Positions 16,825-24,493 of a DNA stretch of 63,879 bases are shown here, piece after piece. Source of the DNA: an uncultured Woeseiaceae bacterium (GTDB taxonomy: Bacteria; Pseudomonadota; Gammaproteobacteria; Steroidobacterales; Woeseiaceae). A program made the position numbers and the translations under genes. A model generated the notes under the pieces. The model saw only the letters and a program-made list of their open reading frames with translations, was not told the DNA's origin and did not search any database. Each line of letters begins with the position of its first letter. Position 1 is the stretch's first letter. The DNA lies in the NCBI GenBank assembly GCA_945787845.1, contig CALZJH010000014.1, forward strand, positions 1 to 63,879, given 5' to 3'.

Positions 16825-16903
16825 AGTTCTTTTGGCCGAAAGGAGCCGGTCGTGATGTTGTAAATTGTTGCGTTTGAATGACCGCTATCGGGAATAGCGA
16901 ACA
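16825..16903 (+). repeat. Dispersed paired-hairpin repeat, copy C (diverged)
   Basis: Left arm AGTTCTTTTGGCCGAAAGGA, a changed linker, and right arm CGCTATCGGGAATAGCG (16883-16899), which forms a good stem. The flank GCGTTTGAATGACCGC matches GGTTTGAGTGACCGC of copies A and B. The following CATGCGCATAATGTAT is shared with copy B. Confidence 0.6.
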
Positions 16904-17059
16904 TGCGCATAATGTATATTATGTTAAATGACATATATTGCTGGAATGAACAAACTGGACGAGAGCCCCCTTCTGTGAGCTATGTCGACTAAATTTCCCC
17001 CAATCTCATCCAAAATATTACGTCAATTTATTGAGATTTATTCTCGAGGGAGGTGCGTA

Positions 17060-17227
17060 ATGCAAGACATCTTTTGGGGCGTTGCAATCATCGCTATTGG
17101 CCTTTTCATGGGTGGCTCGGTGTTTCTGGGCGAATTCACCCTGATTAACTTTGTCTTTGACGGCCTCGGTGTCTTCTTTATCGGCAAAGGCGTTGTTGGC
17201 ATGATGGGTCAAAGCACGGAGCAATAA
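17060..17227 (+). CDS. Small two-helix membrane protein
   Basis: A 55-residue protein, MQDIFWGVAIIAIGLFMGGS onward, with two hydrophobic segments (about residues 5-22 and 30-47) and a short polar tail (MMGQSTEQ). The open frame reaches back to 16982, but the ATG at 17060 follows GGGAGGTG at ideal spacing, which is one of the best ribosome-binding sites in the window. It ends 48 bp before the App1-like gene and may be co-transcribed with it. Function unknown. Confidence 0.65.
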   Translation: MQDIFWGVAIIAIGLFMGGSVFLGEFTLINFVFDGLGVFFIGKGVVGMMGQSTEQ

Positions 17228-17275
17228 CCGACTCCTGCTTGAGCAAGTCCGGTGCCGCCGATACAGTACGCAACC

Positions 17276-18376
17276 ATGCACAGGCTTGCTCTCATTTGCT
17301 CTCTGGTCCTGTTTACAGGATGCAACACCGGCTCGACGACTCCGCAGCAGGCCTCTGGCCCGTATTCGGACATCGCCGCCGACGAAACCGTTGTGCTCTT
17401 TCGTACGGCCGGCTGGCTCGACGAAGCAAGCCAGGAATGGCAATTACCTGTTCACGGCTGGATTTACGAGCCTGAGGACAGCACGGTCAGGCGCAAACTT
17501 TTTGAGAGAATTCTCGAGCAGAAATTTGACCTTATGGTCAATGACGAGAACGAAGCCAACTTTGAGCGTCGACTCAATCTGCTGATCGCAGACAACGAAC
17601 GTGGCAAGAAAATCGTCGTAGAACTCGCCGGACGCGTCCTTGAACTGCCCGAATCGGCCGCAAACGGCCATTTCTCGACGGTTCTGTCGGTTCCGGCGTC
17701 GGAACTTGTTGATTTTCTTGAAAAAGGGCGACTCCCCTACTCTGCCGTGACCAAATCCGGCGAAACGCGAGTATTCAGCGGTGAAATTCGCCTGGTGGCG
17801 CCCGAGGGGCTCTCCATCGTCAGCGATATCGACGATACTGCGAAGATCTCCAACGTTACCGACCACAGGCAGCTCCTGGACTACACGTTCCTGCAAGACT
17901 TCGCTGCAGCCCCGGGTATGGCCGATCTCTATGCGCAATGGGCCGAGCAGGATGCCAGCTTCCATTTCGTGTCGTCGAGCCCCTGGCAGCTGTACAGCCC
18001 GCTAGCGGAGTTTCTCGATGCGAGCGGCTTTCCCTGGGCTACCTTCAGCCTGAAAGCGGTCCGATTTCGCGATGAGACGTTGTTCGACCTGTTCAAGCAA
18101 GGCACTGAAACCAAACCCGCTGCGATCAAGGCGATCCTGCAAGACTACCCACGCCGGAAATTCATCCTGGTTGGCGATAGCGGCGAACAGGACCCGGAAG
18201 TCTACGCGGACCTGATGCGTGAGTTTCCCGAGCAGATCATCGAGACCTACATCCGCAACGTCACCGGGGCTGCATCCGACGACGAACGCTTCAGCGCCGT
18301 GTTCGGAGGCATCGCGGCTGATCGCTGGCACCTGTTCGACGACCCGGGCCGTTTGCATGCTCGCGACGCTGACTGA
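17276..18376 (+). CDS. App1-type phosphatase (DUF2183) as a periplasmic lipoprotein
   Basis: A 366-residue protein with a lipoprotein signal (MHRLALICSLVLFTGC). The C-terminal half is the HAD-like App1 catalytic domain: SDIDDT with Asp184, Asp186 and Thr188, HFVSSSPWQ and KFILVGDSGEQDPEVY, followed by YIRNV. In yeast, App1 is a phosphatidate phosphatase; bacterial members share the catalytic residues, and phospholipid or phosphoester substrates are inferred. The frame opens at a GTG (17252), but the ATG at 17276 starts the signal peptide. The stop overlaps the start of the next gene by 20 bases, so the two proteins are probably made and used together. Confidence 0.85.
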   Translation: MHRLALICSLVLFTGCNTGSTTPQQASGPYSDIAADETVVLFRTAGWLDEASQEWQLPVHGWIYEPEDSTVRRKLFERILEQKFDLMVNDENEANFERRLNLLIADNERGKKIVVELAGRVLELPESAANGHFSTVLSVPASELVDFLEKGRLPYSAVTKSGETRVFSGEIRLVAPEGLSIVSDIDDTAKISNVTDHRQLLDYTFLQDFAAAPGMADLYAQWAEQDASFHFVSSSPWQLYSPLAEFLDASGFPWATFSLKAVRFRDETLFDLFKQGTETKPAAIKAILQDYPRRKFILVGDSGEQDPEVYADLMREFPEQIIETYIRNVTGAASDDERFSAVFGGIAADRWHLFDDPGRLHARDAD

Positions 18377-19685
18377 CGACCTCAGGGGGCTGCAAAACGC
18401 GGTCGCCCAACTCGAGCAGGACGCCCCGTCCCGGTCTTTCCTTGACGCGATTATTGCGCGTGGCGAGTTCCGCCCCGCAGAAGATGAGGCCATCGGTTTC
18501 TGGTTTGCCCGATTCCTGACGGCACGCGACAACCTCTGGTCGATTATCAATGACGTGGGTGACGTGCTGGACGATCCGACCCGGCCATCGGAGTCGCTGC
18601 AAAAACTCAGGTTTTTTCTCGTCGGCTACGCCGCCGTTTGCCTCCTGGTGCGCATCGATCGCGTCCTGCTGTTTGAAGTCGGTGCCCACAGCCTGATCCA
18701 GCGCAAGCTCAACGAAGCCTTTCCCGAGTACCGTATCCCGCGCAAGCAGTTCACGACGATCTTCTCGAGCTTCGTGGATCAGGTAAATGTGCTGGCGATT
18801 CGCGACTCCATGCATTTCGCACGCAAGCACCACGGTGAGCTCCTGGCACTCGCAACCGATCCGGACGTGGGTTTTATTGCCACTGAGCTCCCGCTACTCG
18901 AAACCGCGTTGAATCCCAGCAAGCGCAGTCACTTCAAGCGGGCCTGGGCCTACGTCAGCCACAAATGGCGTCGACGGGGTGTCGTCAGCGCGGAGCGTGT
19001 CTTCGCCAAGCTGCTCGAAGGCTTTGGGCGCGTTGCTTCGGAAATTGTGGACCTCGACAACAAGCAGGTCACGGCAGACACCCTGAAATCGATCGGTGGT
19101 TTCCTGCAGCCCGGCGACGTCATCGTCACCCGACACGCCAAAGCACTGACCAACCTGTTCTTCCCCGGCGTCTGGCCGCACGCGGCACTCTATATCGGGA
19201 CGCCGGCGCAACGCCAGGCAGCCGGCATTACGCCCGATGACGACAAACTGGGGCGCTGGACCGACGGCATTTGCGTGCTGGAATCCCGCAAGGACGGCGT
19301 CCTCCTGCGACCCCTGAGCGAAACACTGCTCGTCGACGCGTTCGCGGTGCTGCGACCGTCGCTTGATGCGCAGCACGTTCGACAGGCTGTGGAACGCGCC
19401 CTGCAGCACGAAGGCAAGAAGTACAACTTCGACTTCAACTTCTTTAACTCGGACCGCGTGGTCTGCACGGAATTGATCTACCGCGCCTACGACGGTCTTG
19501 GGTCAATCGAATTCCCGCTGCAGGAGCGTGCCGGCCGCAAGACACTCTCGGCCGAAGACCTGCTCGACTACGCCCTCGACTCCCGGACCTTCACGCCAGT
19601 CGCGCTATTCGGCATAAAGGATTGCGATGAAGCCGTGTTGTACGGCGAGGCCGTGCGTGAGGCGCTGATCGCGAGCTATCGTTGA
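18357..19685 (+). CDS. YiiX/NlpC-P60-like cysteine hydrolase
   Basis: A 442-residue protein. About residues 1-235 are helical without a family I can name. The C-terminal 200 residues match permuted papain-like hydrolases of the YiiX/YebB type: PGDVIVTRH, WPHAALYIG with His275, and DRVVCTELIYRAYDGLG with Cys370 as the likely nucleophile. Members act on amide or acyl bonds in peptidoglycan or lipids; the substrate here is unknown. No signal peptide is visible at the chosen ATG (18357), which overlaps the App1 gene by 20 bases. A longer frame from 18219 is entirely inside the App1 gene and is rejected. It ends convergent with the next gene. Confidence 0.8.
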   Translation: MLATLTDDLRGLQNAVAQLEQDAPSRSFLDAIIARGEFRPAEDEAIGFWFARFLTARDNLWSIINDVGDVLDDPTRPSESLQKLRFFLVGYAAVCLLVRIDRVLLFEVGAHSLIQRKLNEAFPEYRIPRKQFTTIFSSFVDQVNVLAIRDSMHFARKHHGELLALATDPDVGFIATELPLLETALNPSKRSHFKRAWAYVSHKWRRRGVVSAERVFAKLLEGFGRVASEIVDLDNKQVTADTLKSIGGFLQPGDVIVTRHAKALTNLFFPGVWPHAALYIGTPAQRQAAGITPDDDKLGRWTDGICVLESRKDGVLLRPLSETLLVDAFAVLRPSLDAQHVRQAVERALQHEGKKYNFDFNFFNSDRVVCTELIYRAYDGLGSIEFPLQERAGRKTLSAEDLLDYALDSRTFTPVALFGIKDCDEAVLYGEAVREALIASYR

Positions 19686-19694
19686 GGCGGATGC

Positions 19695-20240
19695 CTACGC
19701 GAGCCAGCCAAACACGCCACCCGTCAGGAGCGCATAAATCAGGGCGTCGAGAAACGTCTTCATCGTCGACGACCATTTGCGACCGAACCAGATGCTCTCC
19801 TGCACGTACGCGACGCCGTAGGCAATGAACGCGACCGTACCCGCGATCCGGAAGACCGCCAGGTAATCGGCCCCTGGAGCCAGCGTGCGGCTGACGATAT
19901 AGGCACAGAGGACCGCGACCAGCAGGTTGTACGCGAACATCATGCCGAGCTTCGGGCCCATGTTCGGCAGCCCGGACGGCACGACGTTGATAAACGCCTG
20001 CGGCCCGTCGATGAACTTTTGTTGCATGTCCGGATCCTTGAACTGCGCCTGGTCGGGGCAATTTGGGACCGTGTACTGGCCCGGCGGCGTCCCCTTGAGC
20101 GCGGCCCGCACGGCCTCTTCATCGGGCGTCTTCGACCAGTCCGTCTTGTGCCACGGCATCGCCATCCAGATGACGGAACCCGCGACAAAAGCTACTACGG
20201 CCGATACGAGGATCGGCAACCAGAGCGTCATGATCGTCAT
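19695..20240 (-). CDS. Four-helix membrane protein of unknown function
   Basis: A 181-residue protein with one N-terminal helix (LPILVSAVVAFVAGSVIWMA), a soluble loop of about 70 residues starting MPWHKTDWSK and containing PPGQYTVPNCP, and three C-terminal hydrophobic helices. The layout and the phrase WHKTDWSK-PDE----AL recur in conserved hypothetical membrane proteins, but I cannot name a function. The start has a purine-rich AGAAAAGGGGAATGCC stretch upstream. It is divergent from the gene at 20304, with about 60 bp between the starts. Confidence 0.65.
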   Translation of the reverse strand: MTIMTLWLPILVSAVVAFVAGSVIWMAMPWHKTDWSKTPDEEAVRAALKGTPPGQYTVPNCPDQAQFKDPDMQQKFIDGPQAFINVVPSGLPNMGPKLGMMFAYNLLVAVLCAYIVSRTLAPGADYLAVFRIAGTVAFIAYGVAYVQESIWFGRKWSSTMKTFLDALIYALLTGGVFGWLA

Positions 20241-20303
20241 GGCATTCCCCTTTTCTTGTTGTTGTATACGGTATAGCAGATACGCATCGGTTATGCTCCG
20301 GAC

Positions 20304-20951
20304 ATGTTTGTGCGTGCCCTGCCACTGATAGCGGCTTTTATGCCTTTGGTCGGCATCAACATTGCGTACTGGATTGGTGCCAGCAATGATGTGCTGCCTT
20401 CCTGTAACCCCTACCTGGACGGTTGCACATCCATCAGCTCGACCGGCCGCTATCCGCCGGGCGATCGCCTGTTTCGCGCTATTCTGCTCCCGCAGTCGGC
20501 GGTCCTGGCATTCACATGGTACTTCTCGGTGCTGTGGCTCAATACACTGAAGCCTGAAATGAAACGCGGCACGACGATTCTTGTCGCCGGGGTTTTGGGT
20601 GCCATCGCGCTTGTCATCTACGTGTCGTACCTGGCGAGTAACGATCCTTTCTACGAGATCATGAAGACCTACGGCATCTACTTCTACTTCGGCGGCACGG
20701 TGCTGGCCCAGCTGCTGTTGTCGCTGTCGCTCGAGCGCTCACCGCTGCAGCGCGCCATGGTCTGGATCACGGTAACACCCTGGCTGCTTGGCCTTCTCAA
20801 CTTCGCGCAGAAGGCCATTTTCGGCACCCTGAACAGTAACGAGAATCGCATCGAATGGATCGCCTCGCTGCTGATGCAGATCTGGTTCGTGATGCTCTGG
20901 ATCGCCTGGCGACGCTCGGGTTTTACGCTGCGCGTGAAAACAGGACACTAG
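20304..20951 (+). CDS. Six-helix membrane protein, Frag1/DRAM/CWH43-like
   Basis: A 215-residue polytopic protein. The first loop reads CNPYLDGCTSISSTGRYPPG after an N-terminal helix. A PxxSxT-GRYPP-type loop followed by hydrophobic helices is what I associate with the Frag1/DRAM/Sfk1 (CWH43 N-terminal) membrane family, found in eukaryotes and some bacteria. About six helices are visible and the C-terminus is basic. Function is unknown in bacteria. The family call is a pattern match and could be wrong. Confidence 0.55.
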   Translation: MFVRALPLIAAFMPLVGINIAYWIGASNDVLPSCNPYLDGCTSISSTGRYPPGDRLFRAILLPQSAVLAFTWYFSVLWLNTLKPEMKRGTTILVAGVLGAIALVIYVSYLASNDPFYEIMKTYGIYFYFGGTVLAQLLLSLSLERSPLQRAMVWITVTPWLLGLLNFAQKAIFGTLNSNENRIEWIASLLMQIWFVMLWIAWRRSGFTLRVKTGH

Positions 20952-20961
20952 GGATTGGACA

Positions 20962-22092
20962 CTAGGGATTGAAGGGATCCGCGAAGCGGGGATCTGTCAA
21001 CACCGACTCATCGGTCAGCGCGTGCAGGAAGGTGAGCAAATCGTCGCGCTCGGCATCGCTCAGTTCAAAGCCCGTGACAAATTCTGATTTGAACGGACTG
21101 AGGCGCCCGTCTCCGGCCTGCGCACCCTCCTCGATCAGTCGCCCGCCGCGTTCGTAGTTGGCGATGACATCCTCGAGCGTTGCCACGCTGCCGTCATGCA
21201 TGTACGGCGCCGTGACGGCGATGTTGCGCAGTGAGGGCGCCCTGAAACGACCCATGTCGCGGACCTCGCCCGTCATGTCGAAAAGGCCCGTGTTGTCGAG
21301 CGGATACGCACCGCGACCATCGAGGTTATAAAGACCGGTATTGTGGTAGCCGACACGTTCGACATCGGTATTGGCGTGGGTCGTGCTGTCCGTGAAATTG
21401 AAGCCGCCGTGGCAGTGGAAGCACTCCAGCCGCTCCGAAAAGAACAGTTCCATGCCGCGTTCCGCCGACTCGTTTATGGCGCCCGCATCGCCGGCGAGGT
21501 AACGGTCGTACGGCGCGTCAAAACTGTTGATCGTCCGGATAAACGCAGAGATCGCACGCACGCCGTTGAGCAGTGAGTGCGGATCGGCGTCTCCGGGAAA
21601 CGCGCGGCGTACAAGTTCGCTGTAGTGCGACTCGTCGCGCAGCAATGTCGCGAAGCGCTGCTCCCCGTTTCTCAGGCCCATTTCCACGGGACGATCGCCG
21701 AGCAGTGGCGTCAACGCCTGGTCCTCGAGCCGATCGAGCAGCGGGTTTGCCCAGGTCAAACGACTCGCGTAGGCGACGTTGACGAGGCTCATGGCGCTAC
21801 GCGGGTGAAGTTCACCCGTGGACCCGACCGAACGCGGCATGCCATCGGTGAAAGCCATCGACTGGATATGGCAGGAGGCGCAGGACATGGTGCCGTTGCC
21901 CGACAGGCGCGCGTCGTAGAACAGCCAGCGGCCCAGCTCGACCTTGGCCGCATTCATCGGGTTATCGGCCGGTACCTGCGGCGGCGGCAAGTCCGAGGGC
22001 AGTTCCCAGCGCCATTGCGGCCGGGTTGAGTACCAGATCAACGCCAGCGCCACGGCGATAACCGCCACGGTCGGCAGCAATATCTTCTTCAT
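20962..22092 (-). CDS. mbnH: MbnH-type MauG-like di-heme c oxidase/peroxidase
   Basis: A 376-residue protein with an N-terminal membrane anchor (about residues 3-20) and two c-type heme motifs, C71-ASC-H75 and C224-FHC-H228. The segments LGRWLFYDARLS, MRSAMSLVNVAYA-like (HPRSAMSLVN) and FRAPSLRNIAVTAPYMHDGS are typical of the bacterial cytochrome c peroxidase/MauG group. Its start overlaps the MbnP gene by four bases, the arrangement of the MbnP/MbnH pairs. In characterised pairs MbnH oxidises a tryptophan of MbnP to kynurenine, which then takes part in copper binding. No methanobactin precursor or biosynthesis gene is in the window, so this is the widespread methanobactin-independent form. 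It probably acts in periplasmic copper handling. Confidence 0.85.
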   Translation of the reverse strand: MKKILLPTVAVIAVALALIWYSTRPQWRWELPSDLPPPQVPADNPMNAAKVELGRWLFYDARLSGNGTMSCASCHIQSMAFTDGMPRSVGSTGELHPRSAMSLVNVAYASRLTWANPLLDRLEDQALTPLLGDRPVEMGLRNGEQRFATLLRDESHYSELVRRAFPGDADPHSLLNGVRAISAFIRTINSFDAPYDRYLAGDAGAINESAERGMELFFSERLECFHCHGGFNFTDSTTHANTDVERVGYHNTGLYNLDGRGAYPLDNTGLFDMTGEVRDMGRFRAPSLRNIAVTAPYMHDGSVATLEDVIANYERGGRLIEEGAQAGDGRLSPFKSEFVTGFELSDAERDDLLTFLHALTDESVLTDPRFADPFNP

Positions 22093-22874
22093 CGAAGAGA
22101 GAATACGCTCTGTGGCCCGGTTTGTTCACCGGTTTTGAAGTCGATCCCGAGTGCGGCAAAGGGCGCCACGCAGGTGGTTTCGGGCGGACCGGATGAGCAA
22201 TCACTTCGCACCTCGTCTGTAATCGACGTGCCGGCCAGCAGCGCGCTCAGATCAACGGCGATCGCGTGGGTATCGGGGACAAAACCCGCCAACTCGACGT
22301 GGATGCGATTCGGGAATTTGCAGCCGGTGATATCCCCCACCGTACCCTCGCAGCCGGCGCTGCCGGTATGGATCCAGAAACCATCCGTATCGCTCCTGAC
22401 ACCGGCACGGAGGAACTTGTAGCCGGACCGCCAGTGCCAATGCATATCGGGGTCGTCGAGCGGCGGTTTGGCCGTCAACGGGTTGGAGTGATTGATGCGA
22501 AACGGGACCCCGACCGTAAAGCGAAGCCCCTGGTAGTCCGCTGCGGGCGCAACGCCCAGTATGTGGTCAAAGGTCTCCGCGGTCCCGTTTTGGCAGGCGC
22601 CGTCGCCGTTCTCCAGGTCGATGTACGCTACGGCATCGTTTTGCCATCCCATCTCGGTTGCATAGCGGATGTCGTGAGCGACCCCTTCCCGGTCGATAAG
22701 CTGAACATTGCTGATGTAGAACCGCAAATCGGACAGTGCGATCCCAGGCGAACTGCAATCGATCGCCTGCCCCTGCCAGGTGGCAACGAAAGGAACTCTA
22801 ATTGACTGGTCGAGTTGGCTGCAGGAGCTTAAAAGCCAGGCCACGGTGAGTGTGGCAGCGAATCGCACCGGCAA
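22089..22874 (-). CDS. mbnP: MbnP-family copper-binding lipoprotein
   Basis: A 261-residue protein with a lipoprotein-type signal (LTVAWLLSSC). The mature part has ISNVQLIDREG near the start, the central DPDMHWHWRSGYKFLRAGV segment and a C-terminal Cys pair region (DCSSGPPETTC), with further Cys in GDGACQNG and GSAGCEG...GCKFPN. This matches the MbnP family, also called the metallo-mystery pair four-Cys protein. Family members bind copper in the periplasm after modification of a Trp by the partner MbnH, encoded immediately downstream. The Trp-rich central segment (HWHW) is a candidate site, but I cannot tell which Trp is modified. The gene starts 2 bases after the previous stop. Confidence 0.85.
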   Translation of the reverse strand: MPVRFAATLTVAWLLSSCSQLDQSIRVPFVATWQGQAIDCSSPGIALSDLRFYISNVQLIDREGVAHDIRYATEMGWQNDAVAYIDLENGDGACQNGTAETFDHILGVAPAADYQGLRFTVGVPFRINHSNPLTAKPPLDDPDMHWHWRSGYKFLRAGVRSDTDGFWIHTGSAGCEGTVGDITGCKFPNRIHVELAGFVPDTHAIAVDLSALLAGTSITDEVRSDCSSGPPETTCVAPFAALGIDFKTGEQTGPQSVFSLR

Positions 22875-22876
22875 GG

Positions 22877-23419
22877 TCAGGTCGCTGTCTTGCTGACTTC
22901 GGCCGGGTCGTCGTTGTTGGCCGGATCGCTGCCGTCTTCTCGCTCGGGCGGAATCGAATAGTCGAGCACGCCTGTAGCAATCAGGTCGGTGGACGCCTGG
23001 GCCACGGACAGTTCGGTCTGGACCTCGCGAATCTTGGCCTCGGCATGTACATTTTCGGTCGCACGTTCGGTCAATTCTGAGCGCAGCTCGCGCGTCTTGA
23101 TGACCGACTCCTTGAGGTCGGACTGGACCTTCTCAAGTCTTGCCTGCTGGTCAGTGATTACATGATCGCGGCGTTCGAGACCGACCGTGGTTTCCTTGAG
23201 TTCTTCCTCGAGCCGCTCGATTTCCGACTGCGTCTTGCCGGATTCGGTCTGCGCAATGCGCAGTTCAGCCTCGAGCTCGCGGATACGATCATCCCGCGCA
23301 TCACGCTTTTTCGCCTTATAGCGTGCGCTCAGACGAGAACTGATCGACGACAGCAGCCAGCCAACCAGAAAGGCGCCGGCCGTGTAAAGGATGAGTTCTT
23401 GCGGAAGGTCGACAAACAT
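22877..23419 (-). CDS. Membrane-anchored coiled-coil protein
   Basis: A 180-residue protein with one N-terminal membrane helix (about residues 8-25), a basic stop-transfer segment (SARYKAKKRDARDDR), a long coiled coil of about 100 residues rich in Glu, Arg and Gln, and an acidic Pro/Asp tail. The build is similar to YhcB/ZapG-type or other inner-membrane coiled-coil proteins, but I do not recognise a specific family. Its stop is followed within 2 bases by mbnP, so it is probably in the same transcript. Whether it has anything to do with copper is unknown. Confidence 0.6.
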   Translation of the reverse strand: MFVDLPQELILYTAGAFLVGWLLSSISSRLSARYKAKKRDARDDRIRELEAELRIAQTESGKTQSEIERLEEELKETTVGLERRDHVITDQQARLEKVQSDLKESVIKTRELRSELTERATENVHAEAKIREVQTELSVAQASTDLIATGVLDYSIPPEREDGSDPANNDDPAEVSKTAT

Positions 23420-23451
23420 CGGCTTATGATTATTTGAATTCCGTGTTCATA

Positions 23452-23492
23452 AAAGGACGGGGTTCTCACTATGCAAGCCCCGCCATGTCCTT
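23452..23492 (-). terminator. Stem-loop terminator downstream of the apbE operon
   Basis: On the minus strand the sequence AAGGACATGGCGGGG...CCCCGTCCTTTT forms an interrupted GC-rich stem followed by a T-run, about 100 bases after the apbE stop. It separates the tlpA-DUF4266-DUF3570-apbE operon from the coiled-coil/mbnP/mbnH genes. A second small palindrome (GACCATAAATGGTC) lies just before it in the minus-strand direction. Confidence 0.6.
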
Positions 23493-23588
23493 CACTGACC
23501 ATAAATGGTCTGTCGCAAAATGGCAACAGTTGATTATTTAGCCTTATAAATCAATATTTAAGATACATTTATTAATGTCTAATCTAGA

Positions 23589-24491
23589 CTATCGCCGGCA
23601 CCAGTAGAGCACCCCCTGCTCCTCAAGGAAGCGCTCGGCCTGGCCCCCCTGCAGCATCGCCAAAGTGCTCAGCATACCCGCCTGCGTGCAGGTATCGGCC
23701 GCCACGGTCACCGAAGACGGGGCGTTCGGGACTGGCCAGCCCGTACGCGGATCGAGAATATGGCTGTAGCGAACACCCTGGCGCAGCAGGAAGCGTCGCG
23801 CATCGCCACTGGTCGCGAGCGCACCCTGTCGGAGCTCGACCACTTTTTCGGCCGCATCGAGTTCTGGCCCTTCAATGCCGACTTTCCAGGTTTCGCGTCC
23901 GGCGCGCGGTCCAGTTACGGCCAGGTCGCCGCCAAAGTTGATCATGGTGGCGAGTGGCGTCGCGTCCCTCGCGAGCGCTGCACACCGATCAACGGCGAAT
24001 TCCTTGCCGATGCCGCCGAGGTCGATCTCCATACCGGGTTCCAGCGTCAGTAGCGGGGATTCCCAGGTTGCGCGATGCCAGCCTACCCGCCCACGCACCT
24101 GATCGATCGCGTCCTGCGCCGGGAGACGGGCGCTACCGTCGAAGGTCCAGACCGTGCGGAGGACACCGGAGGTGATGTCGAATCGCCCATTGCTGATCTC
24201 ATACAGCGTCCTGGCAAAATCAATCAGGCTGGCCGTCTCCGGATCGACCTCCACAGGCCGACCGGCCGCGGTATTGACAGCGTGAATGATGTTGCCCTCA
24301 AGGTAGCGGCTGAATTTGTCTTCAATACGCCAGGCCTCCTGGGCCACGGCAGCGGAGACTTCGTCGGCTTGCGCCCCGGATCCTCCGTCGACCAGGACCT
24401 CACAGGGGCTTCCCATGGCCTGGAATCGTGCTGCCCAGCCAGAATCTGTCGCTGAGAGCTCGACCTTCCGTGCAGGCCTGTCTCCTGCCAT
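23589..24491 (-). CDS. apbE: ApbE-family FAD:protein FMN transferase (atypical metal site)
   Basis: A 300-residue protein. Canonical features are FQAMGSPCEVLV, EDKFSRYLEGNIIHAVN, DLGGIGKEFAVD, MINFGGDLAVTG, WKVGIEGPE, SHILDPRTGWPV and SVTVAA. ApbE enzymes attach FMN to a Thr/Ser in a (D)xx(S/T)GA(T/S) motif of extracytoplasmic proteins, and the neighbouring DUF3570 protein carries such a motif. The usual AD-LST metal-binding motif reads A271-G-M-L-S-T276, so Gly replaces the Mg-ligand Asp. No clear export signal follows the chosen ATG; the frame opens back to 24614, but the ATG at 24491 lies 2 bases after the DUF3570 stop and is preferred. If it is exported, the upstream extension should be reconsidered. 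Confidence 0.85.
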   Translation of the reverse strand: MAGDRPARKVELSATDSGWAARFQAMGSPCEVLVDGGSGAQADEVSAAVAQEAWRIEDKFSRYLEGNIIHAVNTAAGRPVEVDPETASLIDFARTLYEISNGRFDITSGVLRTVWTFDGSARLPAQDAIDQVRGRVGWHRATWESPLLTLEPGMEIDLGGIGKEFAVDRCAALARDATPLATMINFGGDLAVTGPRAGRETWKVGIEGPELDAAEKVVELRQGALATSGDARRFLLRQGVRYSHILDPRTGWPVPNAPSSVTVAADTCTQAGMLSTLAMLQGGQAERFLEEQGVLYWCRR

Positions 24492-24493
24492 CG

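Noticed and set aside
13322..16903. Insertion-sequence ends or attachment sites
   Set aside because: The repeats are in gaps and no transposase or integrase frame lies between them; the arms are hairpins and not terminal inverted repeats of one element.
18219..18356. Upstream extension of the YiiX-like gene
   Set aside because: It lies wholly inside the App1 gene and encodes low-complexity Ser/Arg sequence; the ATG at 18357 begins the real protein.
20962..23419. Methanobactin cluster
   Set aside because: MbnP and MbnH are present, but I saw no precursor peptide with the expected Cys pattern and no MbnB or MbnC gene nearby.
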